From positions 23,309,928 to 23,373,927 of the forward strand of contig JASWHV010000001.1 of NCBI GenBank assembly GCA_030760725.1: a stretch of DNA of 64,000 nucleotides. Direction: 5' to 3'. The position numbers were made by a program, and so were the translations under genes. Origin of the DNA: Neostapfia colusana. Taxonomy: Eukaryota; Streptophyta; Magnoliopsida; Poales; Poaceae. The notes under the pieces were generated by a model. The model was not told the DNA's origin. It saw only the letters and a list, made by a program, of their open reading frames with translations, and ran no database searches. Below, piece by piece: positions 21,385-33,192 of the stretch. Each line of letters begins with the position of its first letter. Position 1 is the first letter of the stretch.

Positions 21385-22329
21385 CTACTCGGAGTAGATC
21401 TCGACCTCCTGTGGGTCGTCCTCCTCCGGTACCTCGGCTGGTGGTTCGGGGTCTACCACCTCTTCTCCCATTTCGGGCTCTCCCATGGCTGGAAGACCCA
21501 AGACTACCGGTACGCCCAATACCGGAGGCACGAGGTCCTGCAATGCATGCACCTCGTCCATAGCCTGGTTGTAGTCCTCTTCCCAGCCTTGTCCTTCCTC
21601 AATAGCGTCGTCCAGCTCTTGAGCAAGGTCCTCATTCTGCTGGGTTAGGGTCTGCACCAGCTCTTGCAACGCCGCGATGTCAACACGGCCCTTCTTCTTT
21701 GCCTTCTTCAGACGACGCAACTGATTGTGTTGTTCATTCAGTCGCTTGATCGTCGGAAGGAGCACATTGCGGAGTGCGCTGTGAGCACTCTCGAAATGAT
21801 CTCCACGGCTTGTGCTCTCCTTGAGCTTGGTGGCGAGATGCTCCGTATGAACAGCTTGGCTGTCCATCACAGCGTTTCCCGCCCTCATTTGGAGGCTGAG
21901 GTTTGCCTCCGCGGGGTTGTACCTTGGGCAACTCGGGTCTGTTGCCTCCAGGTACCTTTCTTCCCACACATGCTGCGCTCGCCCCTCCACCGGAACGAGT
22001 GCGTATGGTGTGCCTTCCATAGCCTGCACATGTAGCTGGCAGAAACGTGACATAGTGTCACGGGCTGCCACTTGCCACATCCCTTCCGGTTGTCTTCCTC
22101 TCACCGTGACGGTGAACGGCACCCAACCGGGTGGCGTAAGTCCTGCGGAAACCTCGACATGGATCGTCCACGTCTTGTTCCCCTCTTCGCCTTCTGCCTT
22201 GGTGAAGTATTGCGGCATCTGGTTGTACCCGAAATATTGGAGCATTTGCCACAATGCTTCCGGGTAGCCGCTACGGTCAGAACAGTGGGAAACTACCCAC
22301 CCGTTCTCCAACTGTTTATCTGCTGCCAT
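21385..22329 (-). CDS. Element F upstream ORF (314 aa), orf0-like
   Basis: Open frame from MAADKQLENGW on the same strand as gag-pol, ending 273 nt before the gag start. It lies between PBS and gag, where an extra ORF is known in some rice gypsy elements (recalled as orf0; not checked). The N-terminal half is compact and tryptophan-rich (WVVSHCSDRSGY, WTIHVEVSAGLTPPGW, FCQLHVQAMEG). The middle is helical and basic (LRRLKKAKKKGR), followed by a coiled coil rich in Q, E and L (about residues 195-265). The tail is proline/glutamate-rich and very acidic. No signal peptide, membrane segment or enzyme motif is visible. Function unknown; it is unlikely to be random because a long, biased frame is intact in a young element. 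Confidence 0.75.
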   Translation of the reverse strand: MAADKQLENGWVVSHCSDRSGYPEALWQMLQYFGYNQMPQYFTKAEGEEGNKTWTIHVEVSAGLTPPGWVPFTVTVRGRQPEGMWQVAARDTMSRFCQLHVQAMEGTPYALVPVEGRAQHVWEERYLEATDPSCPRYNPAEANLSLQMRAGNAVMDSQAVHTEHLATKLKESTSRGDHFESAHSALRNVLLPTIKRLNEQHNQLRRLKKAKKKGRVDIAALQELVQTLTQQNEDLAQELDDAIEEGQGWEEDYNQAMDEVHALQDLVPPVLGVPVVLGLPAMGEPEMGEEVVDPEPPAEVPEEDDPQEVEIYSE

Positions 22330-23810
22330 CTGTAAAAATATATTTGAGAAATGTCAAATATTTATTTAAACAGTAACCCATGGAGTCATAACATAAGACA
22401 TGTCATTGAACCCATAAAACTTAGAAACATAGTTCAAATTTTAAACAAATTTGACTGCTGATCTGCTGTTCCCATGACAGCCTTGACCAGTTTCCATATC
22501 AACCTGATTTAGGCCATGTTAAAGGCAAACCAGTCCTGGAGCTCAACATCAAAGTTGAAGCTAACTTCAGTAGCTTTCCAGCCAGTATTTGCTTGGCCTA
22601 AGATCTGTCCTGGTTCAAAAATTATGAGATGTCAAAGTTAACAGAATTTCTGGGAACAATTGGACAGCACCTCCTTGCCTTAGGTACTGATTTGATCCAA
22701 GAATCCCAGTTAATTCTGTTCCTAATCTGACAAAACTTTCTGTTACAAAGTTGTAACCCATCTCATAAGCTTTCCAGAACTACCTCATTTCCTATTTTTG
22801 GATTTTTAAGCAGGAAGTTATGCTTAATTTACAGAGAGTCTACAGAGAGTCTTTACCCTGTCCTGTTTTCTGGACAGTTCCAACTCTACTGCATTTTTCG
22901 AGTGGTTAAGGGATGAAACACCTCTGGACCTCAACAGAAAAGTTGTAAAGATCTTCCAAAGCTTTCCAGAAATGTATCATACGACCCCAATCTCGAAGGA
23001 ACTCAACCTCTAGCCTCTGATTAACTTCAGCCTTGATTCAGCTGAAAACAGAGTGCTCTGTCCTTAACAACCTATAAGTTGAAAACTTGTTAACTTTGAA
23101 TATCCTGTTCAAGGGAAGGAGTTACATCAAGTTTTACTACTTTGGAGCAAAACTTTCAAGTTTTAAATGAATTTGTTCATTTAGTTGGGTGTGACGTCGA
23201 TGCATCACCAGATTATGTCGGTACTACGTCCTCACAAAGAAAAACCTATACCGGACTTAGCCGGCTTCGTTATTTCAGTGGCACTACTCGTCACTCGCAC
23301 ACGGATGCTACACGTCTACCGTTTCATGGTCAGGCTACCTGCAGAAACTCAATCAATCGTCAGACTCGGCTGCACACCGAGCCCGGAATACATACAGTTA
23401 GTACACCCGGCCGTCATCACTCGCCCGGATGTTCTCAAGCCAACCACGCCTTGAGTTACGTGTTCACGTTTCAGGCCACGTGACGGGGTCTCCCAAGTTG
23501 CACCACGCACGCCAGGGACAGACGTTGCTCGAATACCCCAAACGACATGAAGAGTCGTAGAGGATATCAAAGCGGGTCGGGTTACCTGCCACCCGTGGGG
23601 CTCCACCCTTCAGCTTGTGCGCACTGGTGGACAGCGCTCACGTGCACCCCCCAAGACATGAACGTCCCGAGATGCACGATTTTCCGACATAACAAATAGG
23701 TTAATATGCCACTTTCTATATGCTAATAACATCCTTAAACGGGCTACTAACTCGTTCCTCACTGGATTTTTGAAAAAGAAGACCTTTGTACTGTGTTAAA
23801 CCTCAAGCGA
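22330..23810 (-). other. Element F 5' leader, non-coding
   Basis: About 1.5 kb between PBS and the upstream ORF, with no convincing coding frame. Short stretches resemble the leader of element E (around 54360-54700), supporting common descent of the two. Confidence 0.7.
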
Positions 23811-23822
23811 GCTCTGATACCA
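23811..23822 (-). other. Element F primer binding site
   Basis: Minus strand TGGTATCAGAGC, perfect for initiator-Met tRNA, three bases inside the 5' LTR. Confidence 0.92.
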
Positions 23823-23825
23823 CGC

Positions 23826-26800
23826 TGACACGACCCCATTGGTCCTGTCGAGCCAGGATCACGCTGAGGGGTGCTGCATTGCACAGCACCGTATAACACA
23901 CGTCAAAGATACAAAGCGGAAGCGGAAAATTTTATTACATAAACAAGTTTATGAACATGTTTACATCAAAATAAGTTTAGTCCACACTCGCGGGCGTAGA
24001 CTAAGCATCAAGTGCACGTTCAGCCCTTGAACGTGTCCTTGCTAGCACACACGCACACTAACTCTGTGGCGTGCACGACTCCCACTCGACGGGGTTCCCC
24101 TCCTGGGGTTCCGTCTCCTCTTCGGGAGTCCCTTCCTCATAGAACTCTGCAAAAGCTTCAAACACAAGCAGTGAGCACGAAGGCTCAGCAAGTCTGACCC
24201 GTCTCACCTAAACATGGAACTTCTACATGAGGTAGTGGGTTGTATGAGGTAAAAATCAATCATTTGCAAGGACTCGCCAAATTAGTAGAACCTTACTTTC
24301 AAGTTTTAGCAGCAGGTTGTGGAGAACCTTACGCTAAGGCACATGAGAGAGCCGCAATCAAACAAGAAACGCATTTCTCTCATGTACTTTGCCCAAAGTT
24401 GAAAAGAACTTTAATTAGCTCTAAGCTACAACATATCATTAACAATCAATGTCCAGCTTTCAATCAGCAACATTTTAACATGTAACTAACCTGTTCTTTC
24501 TACGTCACGGTACAGTGAACAAGTGGTACTCACTGACCGCGAGGGACGGCGATTATAATCGATTTACACCTGCAGGGTTACCCGAACAACCCGTCACGTA
24601 CGCCCGTACTCGATGTTGCCTACAACAACCATCACGGACGCCGTACGCGACTACCTTTCACCCGTTAGCCAAATATTGAACCGGTCCCATCGTCCCGAGC
24701 AAGAGGTCTCTGCATGCGCATCTCCGTGCCGCCAGCCGATTTACACCTCGAGCTCTCAACCTACCCTCTGAACGACGGGCAATGCCTCAATACCCAGCTA
24801 CCCGAGTTACATCGGTTTCCCGGTTCCCATATAGCCGGTAGGTCTTCGGTACTGTTCTAGCTTGTTCAACAGGCCCGCACACGGCTCGGTCCTTAATCGA
24901 CACAAACGGAGCTACAGCACACAGGCCCCAAAGTCCTGCTGCCCTTACTCTCCGCTCGGTCTCATTTTCTTGCCATGTGTATCATGTGCTATCTCTACCC
25001 GAGCAATGTGCCTCTAGCCTATTCTCGCGAGTAGTTCCAACTACTCGACTTGTACCGAATCCTACTCTATCCTAGCAATGCAGTAGCTAACGGGGTTTGT
25101 AACCCTAAACCCAACCCATGGTTTTCTTGGCTGTGCAGTTGGGTTTCCAATCAAGACTCTAATGCAAAGAACAATATTCAAAGATGTGCTCAAAACAATA
25201 AATATTTGTAAAAAGGTTAATGCAAACCGGGGCTTGTCTTGCTGCTCTTGGTCGTAGGCTAGCTGTTCCTCCGGAGTAACGAAGTCTAGGACTTCGGGTT
25301 CCTCCTCGACCTTAGCGACTACATGATATAAGAAACATATGTATCAATTTAAATGCATTTGTATTAACTTTGAAGTTGTGAAGTCTATAACCCTTGCTAG
25401 ACAGACCTAATGACTGTGAAACTTTTACTGTGGCTTGGTTACAACCTAAACAGAGACTTGGTCAAGTTTTAGTTGCAGCAAAGCTCAATTGAGCCCTCCA
25501 CAATTAATTATGTCCTTGACCTTAATTAAAGGCTTTTAGGGGGTTCTAAGGATTTTCATGAAACAAACTATGCCTTCCTGAAAACTAGATTTTCAGAGGG
25601 TTCTAATGGAGTTGGTCTCACTTAATTTGGAAGTCTCTAACTAAAGATATGAGCCAAATAATTTCAGAGAAAATTCTGAAAATGTTTCTGAACATTTTCT
25701 ATTTTCTTTGGAACAGTTTCCCTAATCACCCCATTAGGTGGATTAAATGAGCTCAAATGGATCTGAAATTTTTATGGTAGTTCAAGGATATTTTGGTGAA
25801 CATCTCAGCAAAATTTCAGGATTTTCCTCCAAAGGATTCTCCAGTTAAAATTCCTAACAGTTTAAACTTTGAGGAATTAATTCTGGATAAATAAGGAATT
25901 TCATGGAGTGAAACTTGATTTTCTGGAAAGTACTCAGAGAGCTGAATCCAGCAAAATTTGGTTCACTCAATTTGGAGCTTTCTAGCCAAAGTTATAAGGA
26001 TTTGAAGTTTGAAGGAAATCTGAAAATCGGGGAAAAGTTTAAACTCGCGCGTGGGCCCAGGGGACACGCGTCGCACGCCTAGGCGATGGCACACCGCGGC
26101 CCACAAGGATTTTGCGCGCCAGCACACCCGATCCCGGCCGCAGCCGGATCCCGATTCAAAATATCGGCCGCTGACAGCTGGGGTCCACCCCCTTCTTCAA
26201 CCTCGCGACATCCGCGCTCCGCCGCCGAGGGACCTCGCCGGAGAGCTCGCCGCCGGCTGCTGTACAGCTCCAAACTTCTTGATTCTGGCCGCCCCTGCCT
26301 ACTTTTACTTGGGGAACAGGATCCGTGGGTCAGCTGCTCATGACAATGGCCGGAGCATGATCGGCGACGAGCCGCCATATCGGAATGACTTCGGCCATGT
26401 CGGCTGACTCCCCTGGTACCTCAGCTACTTGGGAAATCGGTTGGGGAGCATCAGTGGACCTCAGAGAAGGTCGACATGAGCTCGAGGCAGCTCGGGGAAG
26501 GGCCGAAATAGGTCCTCACCGTGCGCCCGATACCCCCCGTTCGTTCCGCCATTAGTAGACCTTAAATTACGCCGGGCACAGAGGTTCTCCGGCCCAGAGT
26601 TGTGAAGGCAACTTGTGCGTTACCGTGTATAGCTCGTGTGGAAGTGGCCTGAGGCCCTCTAATCCTTTCTAGAGCACGAATTAAGCAGAATCGTACCCGA
26701 AGGTCGTTCTGCACACAGAAAGGGGAAAAGTGGAAATTCGCCGCCGGTGAGCAACCACTCGAGCTGTGGCTCGGGGATGAGCAGCACCGGTCACCCGCGC

Positions 26801-27873
26801 GTCCAAGGGTGCCTTGGCTCGGGCGTGACAACGCCCAGGTTGGGCTGTCCACGAGAGCCCGAGGTGCGGCGGTTCCAAGTTCCGAGTTTGATCTTTCGGC
26901 ACAGCCGATATCAATCGGTTTCAACCGAATTCTAGCAATGGGGAGGATGGAGGAAGGTCTCTAGTACCTTGCTGGGACTCCGGAGTGGAAGGAGGGAGCT
27001 GCGATCGGCGTCCTCCGATCAAGTCCGAACTGCGGAAACTTTCGGCCAGTGCTGGGTTCTTGCGGGAAAACACGTCGGTACCTCGGCCGAGGAGGGGGGC
27101 AGGCGCCTTAAGAAGGCTCTGCACCGCCTCATGCCCGCGCGTGGGCAAGCAGCTGGTGGCGCGGTGGCTGGCCTCGGTGGCGATCACCGCTGCGGCTCGG
27201 CGACCCGAGTGAAAAGTCTCAGTCGGTTTGTGTTGAAGTAGAGGCTGACATGTGGGTCCCACCCTTCCTTTTAACCTCTGAAATTTACTTCTAATCACTG
27301 TTGTAAACAGTGAACCCCATACTACCCTTGGCAATTCAAATTATTCACCCATGAGCCATTTGAATTGATCAAAGTTCAAATGAGGTTTGGTTTGAATGAA
27401 TTTCAGCACAAGTTCAGTTTGAAATTCAAATAAAGTTTGAATTTCTCCCACTTAGCTCATGTCAAGATCAACTCCAAATGGAGTGAAAATTGGTGTGTGA
27501 GCTCACAAAAATGTGCTGAGTAAGAATATGCCCCCCACTTTTAAATTCAGTGGATAAAAACAGTTTGAATTTGAATATGGTTTCAAACTGCCCTCTTCCT
27601 GACTATACCCAAAATGACCTCAAAAAGGTTTTGAGTTTGGGTGAAACTTGGCATGGACATCCTTAGCAAAGTGTAGGAGTTTTCATATGTCCAGCCCATC
27701 TATATCACATGTGGGAAATACCACTTTTGCAATGTGTAAGTTTGTTCTCTAATGAGCATGTTGATAATTTGTTACTTGCTCTTCATTTGTGTTCATCATC
27801 TTTCCTCAAATGAGGTGTGTGTGTGTGTGGTGATGAATACTTCAATTATGTGTCAAAAACTGAGGCCCTTACA
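23826..27873 (-). repeat. Element F right (5') LTR, 4048 bp
   Basis: Same length as the left LTR, no indels noticed and about 18 base differences. The minus strand starts TGTAAGGGCCTCAG at 27873 and ends GTGTCA at 23826. It should contain the promoter; no clear TATA box was assigned. Confidence 0.95.
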
Positions 27874-27878
27874 GCGAC

Positions 27879-27917
27879 TGGCGCTACGGCTCTGGCAGTG
27901 TGGGTCGCGGTCCAGGG
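27879..27917. other. Short flank of unknown origin, right of F
   Basis: 39 bp after the GCGAC copy at 27874-27878. Continuous with 12356-12437 before F inserted. It leads up to the 5' LTR of Copia element B. Confidence 0.5.
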
Positions 27918-28073
27918 TGCTAGACCGTGTAATTATGTGGGCTAATTAGGGGCATTTTAGTCTTTTGTATGGGATTAGGGTTAGGGGCAGTTTAGTCATT
28001 TCCACTCACCTAATCCCTCTATATAATGTACCCTTGACCCTCAGATTAATCTATCTCATTTTCCCCTCTATTA
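27918..28073 (+). repeat. Element B 5' LTR (156 bp)
   Basis: Runs from TGCTAGACCG to CCTCTATTA, followed directly by the PBS. It contains a TATA-like CTATATAATG at about 28019, a likely promoter. No partner LTR is in the window, so the left boundary rests on the TG start and the flank change. Confidence 0.65.
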
Positions 28074-28086
28074 TGGTATCATAAGC
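28074..28086 (+). other. Element B primer binding site
   Basis: TGGTATCATAAGC follows the LTR end. It is close to the Met-tRNA site found in many plant Copia elements. Confidence 0.75.
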
Positions 28087-28123
28087 TAGGATTGATTAGG
28101 ATTAGGGCTTAACCCTAACCCTA

Positions 28124-29455
28124 ATGGCCCAGCCGCCGCCACCCTGGGCTACCGCCGCCGCCGCACCCGCTGGCGCACCGCCCGCCAGAGCCGCCGCCGC
28201 CCACGTCTGCGTGCCACCCGCCAGAGCCGCCGCCGCCCCTGCTGGTGCGCCACCCGCCGGAGCCGCTGCGGCTAACCCTTCTGGCGCGCTGACCCACCCA
28301 ACCGCCGCTGCCTCTGCAGGGACCGCCGCCGCCGTGTCTGCAGGCGCTGCAGTGCTGCCCCTCCCAGCTGCCACCTCTGCTGGCGCTGCCGCCTGACGCG
28401 CACCATCTGCGCCCCCTCGCCGCACCATCTGCGCCCCCTGCTGTTGCGCCGCCATCCTCCCTGTTGTCGTGTCCACGGGTACCGTCGCTTCACCCCGTCA
28501 CCCTCCGCAACTCCTGACCACCGCGCCGCCCCCTACTGCAGGCGCAGCCGCCGCCGCCACAGTGCTTCCGCCCTGGGTCACCGCCGTCCTTGCAGCAAGG
28601 CCGCTGCCACCACCTAGTTTTGGGGCGCCGCCGTCGCCGAGTCTCGACCGGCCGGCGTCATATACGGCCACAACATCTGTGTTCATGGTAGGTACCATCT
28701 CCGGAGCTAACGACCCCACCGCCACGTCCACTGGCCTCGACGTCAAAGAGAGCACCACGACCTCTGTCTCGCCAGTGATCCCGTTTCCAGCCGCTGGTGC
28801 CACGGCTGACAACGCGGCTACTGACACGACGGACATCTCCGGCATTGCTGTGGCCCTGGCTGCCTCTCACGAGTGCGAGCGGGCACTCGCTCTCGCACTA
28901 GAGCAGGAGCGTGCCTCTGTGGCCGCTCTTTCACGTCAGCTCGAGGAGAGTACTCACCGGTCAATGAGTACTACCTACGAGCCCACCTCGGATGCTGATA
29001 CGTACTCGGCTTCACTTGTGGCTGCTCTTCATGTACAGGCCGCCGGGATTCAGAACATCCGGACACTTGTGCCGGTTGTCCTTAGCTCCGACTCTACCTC
29101 ATGCACCCGCTGGCGTGACCTGGTACTTCTTACACTAAGGCGTTTCCGCCTCGACAACAACGTCCTTTAGGATGGCTCTTCGGTGGATGTCTTCTGGATC
29201 AATATGGACAGCCTGGTCCTATCCTGGATCCTTGGCTCCCTCTCAGAGGAGCTACAGGACATCGTTAGGCAACACGGTGGCGGCACTGCTCGTCGGGCCT
29301 GGTTGGATCTTGAGCAGCGCTTTCTGGGGAACCGAGCGACTCGAGCCTTCCACATCAGCGCTCGGTTCCAGAGCACTGTCCAGGGTGATCGCTCCATCTC
29401 CGCCTACTGTTGAGAGATGAAGGGCATGGCGGATGCTCTACGTGACCTTGGCCAG
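28124..29455 (+). pseudogene. Element B: gag, first part
   Basis: Starts at MAQPPPPW (28124) with an alanine/proline-rich low-complexity region to about 28400, in shifting frames. Then 28469-29170 carries a helical region and the start of Copia gag (TSCTRWRDLVLLTLRRF). A stop at 29168-29170 is followed in the same frame by VFWINMDSLVLSWILGSLS and RRAWLDLEQRFLG. A further stop sits near 29410 and H is inserted at 29456. Gag resumes at 40833. Confidence 0.75.
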
Positions 29456-29713
29456 TGAAAGTGCATCTAGGCACCCCTTGTGGGTTTTGGTTGATTTATG
29501 ACAAACAAATGAGACCCTAACAAAATTGTTGAGAATAAGCATAGGTACTCAAAGAATTAAGACAAGCGCAAAAAGAAAGGAGAAGGAGGATCAAAATGGA
29601 TAAGAGCTCAAGAACTGAAAAGAATAGATCACTTAGTATAGAGTGTGTTGGAGAAACACACCCCAAGAGCTCAAGAGAAAGAAATCAAACTTACTGCACA
29701 ATTTCAACACAGC

Positions 29714-29904
29714 CGGACTAGTCCGATTTTGTTTCTGGCCAGAAAACGGACTAGTCCGATATCATTCGGACAAGTCCGATTTTGTCTCTGGACAAAAAAC
29801 GGACTAGTCCGCAAAATCACGGACTAGTCTAATATCTCACAACACTTAGGGTTTTCTAAACACCACACACCGGACTAGTCCAGAGTCAACCACGGACTAG
29901 TCCA
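29714..29904. repeat. Palindrome cluster 1, 5' LTR promoter side
   Basis: Exact CGGACTAGTCCG at 29714, 29747 and 29800. Near copies at 29767 (CGGACAAGTCCG), 29820, 29871 and 29893 (both ending CCA). All lie within 240 bp upstream of the TATA-like position. Each 12-mer is its own reverse complement. Confidence 0.9.
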
Positions 29905-30597
29905 GACATCGCAAAACCTTACGTACCCTTTGGAAACCCAACTGTAAAAAGAGGTGTACGGCCATACCAACACAACTTTTGACCCCCCCCCCCCCCCGCC
30001 GTCACACCTCCCAAGAGCCCAAAATTCACCTCTGTCCATACATTTTAACCCAAGAAGGATTAATTCTTGTGGATTGGCAATTGATCAAAGGAGAGACTAG
30101 TTCTACACCATCTTGAGCTCTTGGGTTCGATCTCTTGCACACTTTTCATTGTTAATTGTTCATCTGTTGAGTGTGTTGAGACGTGTTGATTTATTTGTTG
30201 TAATTCTTGGGGAGCCCTCAACTTGTGAGAAGGCCCCTTGAACAAGTTTATTGCCCTTTGTGATTAGTGGAACAGAATCTACCTTTGTGGCGGTTCGACG
30301 AGGGTAGGGTTGGAGAAAACCCGGTCCTTAGTGGACTCCTCAACGGGGACGTAGATTGCCTTCGTGGAATCAAACCTCGGGATAAACACTTGTCTCCCAC
30401 TCTTGTTTATTAATTGTTCATCATTTTAGAGTGTTTAATCAATCCTTTGAAACTCACGTTCAAGCATTAACATCAAGTGGATTCCTATCATTCATTGTAT
30501 TATTGTTGCAATACATCTGAGTTATCGTTCAATTTCCGCTGCATAAAGTATTAAAAGTGAACATTGATCAACCTTGATCTCCCTGGTCCACGTATAC

Positions 30598-30681
30598 CGG
30601 ACTAGTCCGCCCAGTACCGGACTAGTATGATTTTTCTCTGTTTAGAAAGAGGACTAGTCCGCACTCTATCAGACTAGTCCG
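30598..30681. repeat. Palindrome cluster 2, end of 5' LTR
   Basis: Exact CGGACTAGTCCG at 30598 and altered copies at 30618, 30650 and 30670. The matching 3' LTR cluster (40657-40740) is better preserved. Confidence 0.88.
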
Positions 30682-30770
30682 ATTTCTCTGTATTTGATAG
30701 ACTACTAAGTGTTTCAGGTTTCAACAAAGCATCGAAAAGCCTATTCACCCCCATATAGGCTACATTCAAT

Positions 30771-30782
30771 TGATATCAGAGC
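30771..30782 (+). other. Element H primer binding site
   Basis: TGATATCAGAGC, one mismatch to the Met-tRNA site TGGTATCAGAGC, two bases after the LTR end. Confidence 0.8.
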
Positions 30783-30813
30783 CAGGTTCTTCAAAAGAGC
30801 TCGAAGAGACGAT

Positions 30814-31674
30814 ATGGACGTCAAGGATGCAAACAAGAAGATCGACGACGAAATGAGAAATGATGAAAGGACTCAAAAGCTAAAGAAGCTACTTGATGCC
30901 ATTCAAGACATTGAGGACGATGATGAGGAGGTGCTCCAACTCAAGGCTCTTCTACAGAAGAAGGCAATCTCCCCAAAAGGGAAGAGGAACACCGATGATG
31001 AAAAGAAGAACAAAGGGGGTAGTCACACAGACTACTCCCGATATCCTTTTGATTATGAGCATTTGAATTCTCACAATAATCATTACTTATCAATTCCCCT
31101 AGGAAAAGCACCTTACTTTGATGGAAACGATTATTCAATGTGGAGACAAAACATGAAAATGCATCTCATATCTCTTAACCCGAGTTTGTGGCATATAGTG
31201 TGTACAGGGATAGATATCCCGGATGATGATGAAGAGCCAACCCCAATCCAAGAACAAGCCATTCATCAAAATGCTCAAGCTACAGCTGTGATCACGTCAT
31301 CACTAAGCCGAGACGAGTTCACCAAGGTGGATGGGCTTGAAATTGCCAAGGAGATATGGGACACACTACAAACTGCACATGAAGGTGATCTTCACGTACA
31401 CGAAGCCAAGATAGAAATGATTGAAGGTGAATTGGGAAGGTTCGCGATAGAAGAAGATGAATCACCACAAGATATGTACAACCGACTAAAGAATCTCATC
31501 AACAAAGTCCAAGCTTATGGCAGCAAGAAGTGGAATGACCATGAGGTTGTGAAGCTGATTCTTAGAGCATTCATGCCTCGCAACGTAACCCTTTGCTCTA
31601 TGATCAGAGAAAGCCCCGGGTACCGGAAAATGACCCAGACGAACTTCTTGGCAAGATCATCAACTTTGAGATGA
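30814..31674 (+). pseudogene. Element H: gag capsid region
   Basis: The chosen start is 30814 (MDVKDANKKI), because the frame upstream runs through the LTR and PBS. An acidic/basic N-terminal helix is followed by Copia gag: KAPYFDGNDYSMWRQNM, EIWDTLQTAHEG, MYNRLKNLINKV, HEVVKLILRAFMPRN. A frameshift near 31610 passes the reading to the 31593 frame. The role would be the particle shell protein. Confidence 0.85.
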
Positions 31675-33192
31675 TGGAGAAGCAAGCCAAGCATGTTAAG
31701 GAAATTGCCGATCTCACCTCGGCAAAGAAGAAAGGAGTCGCATTGAAGTCAACTTGTAAACCCATATCAAAGGAAGCTCGAGAAGCTTATGGAGAAGATG
31801 ACATCGATGATGAAAGCAGTGATATCGATGAAGAAGACATGATCTTGTTCATGAAGAAGTTCAATAAAATGATGAGAAGAAGAAAGGGCAACAGCTCAAA
31901 TGAAGGAAGACAAAGAGACAAACAAAGACCCAAGATGAGATGGGCGTGCTATAACTGCGGAGGATACGATCACTTCATAGTAGATTGTCCACTTGATGAA
32001 AACAAGAAGACAAAGGATAACAGCTCCCAACCAAAGAAAATGTTCAAGAAGAAGAAGCAATATGGCCAAGCACATCTAGGGAAGGAGTGGGACTCCAATG
32101 ATGAATCCTCATCCAAAGAAGAAGAAGAAGAAGAGATGGCCACCATAGCCACAAAGAAGACTACCAAGACATCCACTCTCTTCCCAACCATGGGCGCAAG
32201 GAATGACACCGACAACACCTATCTAATGGCAAACGAAGGTAAACGAAAGGTACCGACTAAATCTTCCATCCTGCATTCTTTTACTAGTGATAGTGATAAC
32301 TCTAGTGAATATGATAGCAGTGATGAAGATGAGTAAATGCTTAGAGGTTTAGACAGAAAGACAGCTGCTAAAATGAAATTTCTACTTAATAAGCTTGTTG
32401 ATATGGAGAAGCTAGTCAATCGTCAGGAAGATATGATCATCTCCCAAAAGGAGGAATATCTTGAGATTGAAAAGCTTCTTGATTTTGAAAAGGAACAAAA
32501 TAAATCACTAGAGCTTGAGTTAGCTTCAAGCAAGGAGGCTTGCTTGAAGCTAAAAGACTCAAACACCGCCATCATGGATGAACTTGCTAACTTAACCAAA
32601 GTTAACAAGATCCTTGAGGGACAAGTTGAGTCACTCAAGCAAAATGGTTCTTCATCAACTACTAGCTCACATTCTCAACACACAAAGTCTGAAACCAGCA
32701 TCACTTGTACATGTGCCAAAAATGACATTAACATGAAGAAAAAGCCAAACTTGACAAAGGACAAGAAATATTCTCAAAATGGCATATTTGACAAGGAGAA
32801 GATCAATTATGCACGCAGTGCATACTCGGTCACAAGACCTCCTAATGTCAAATATGGCATTGGATATTCTAATGGTGAAAAGCACAATGCTAGAAACCAC
32901 AAGAATAACAAGGATTACATTGCCTCCGTCAAGAGAAACTCTTCTCAAACTACAAAGCTTAGTAATGTTGATAAATTTAACAATGTGAACACATATGAAC
33001 AGAAACTTCTTTTTAGAACCTTTGATGCTTCATACGTACTTATGAAAAGTAATCTTGGAAGAGTTTATGCTAAACATGTTGGGCCACGCCATGGGATACC
33101 AAGTATCATATGTGGGTGCCCAAATCACTTGTCACTAACCTCAAAAGACCCAAGCAAGCTTGGGTACCTAAGACCAAGGCATAATTTATTTT
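31593..33192 (+). pseudogene. Element H: gag C-terminus, zinc knuckle and coiled coil
   Basis: 31593-32336 carries FMKKFNKMMRRRKG, typical of SIRE gag, then the zinc knuckle CYNCGGYDHFIVDC and acid/lysine-rich tracts. A stop at 32334-32336 interrupts it. The next frame, 32337-33287, has a long coiled coil (LNKLVDMEKLVNRQEDM, LELELASSKEACLKL) followed by a polar spacer leading to protease. The coiled-coil extension before protease fits SIRE-type elements. Confidence 0.8.

Larger units (their letters stand above)
12438..27873 (-). mobile_element. Element F: intact young Tekay/Del-like chromovirus, 15.4 kb
   Basis: Complete minus-strand gypsy element. It has two LTRs of exactly 4048 bp, a perfect 5-bp target duplication GCGAC (12433-12437 and 27874-27878), a PPT, a PBS, an uninterrupted 1518-aa Gag-Pol and an additional 314-aa ORF upstream of gag. 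I count about 18 substitutions between the LTRs (0.44%). At 1.3e-8 per site per year that is roughly 0.17 million years (inference). The long LTRs and the chromodomain-like tail after integrase fit the Tekay/Del lineage. It has everything a recently active autonomous element would need. Confidence 0.95.
29456..30768 (+). repeat. Element H 5' LTR (1313 bp)
   Basis: TGAAAGTGCATC to CTACATTCA. The TATA-like site is altered (TGTAAAAAG at about 29943, where the 3' LTR has TATAAAAAG). A run of about 15 C at 29983-29997 is absent from the 3' LTR. It contains four exact and several altered CGGACTAGTCCG palindromes. Confidence 0.92.

Noticed and set aside
28102..28476. Alanine-rich minus-strand frame (124 codons)
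   Set aside because: Mirror of the GC-rich alanine/proline coding region of gag in B; no independent support.
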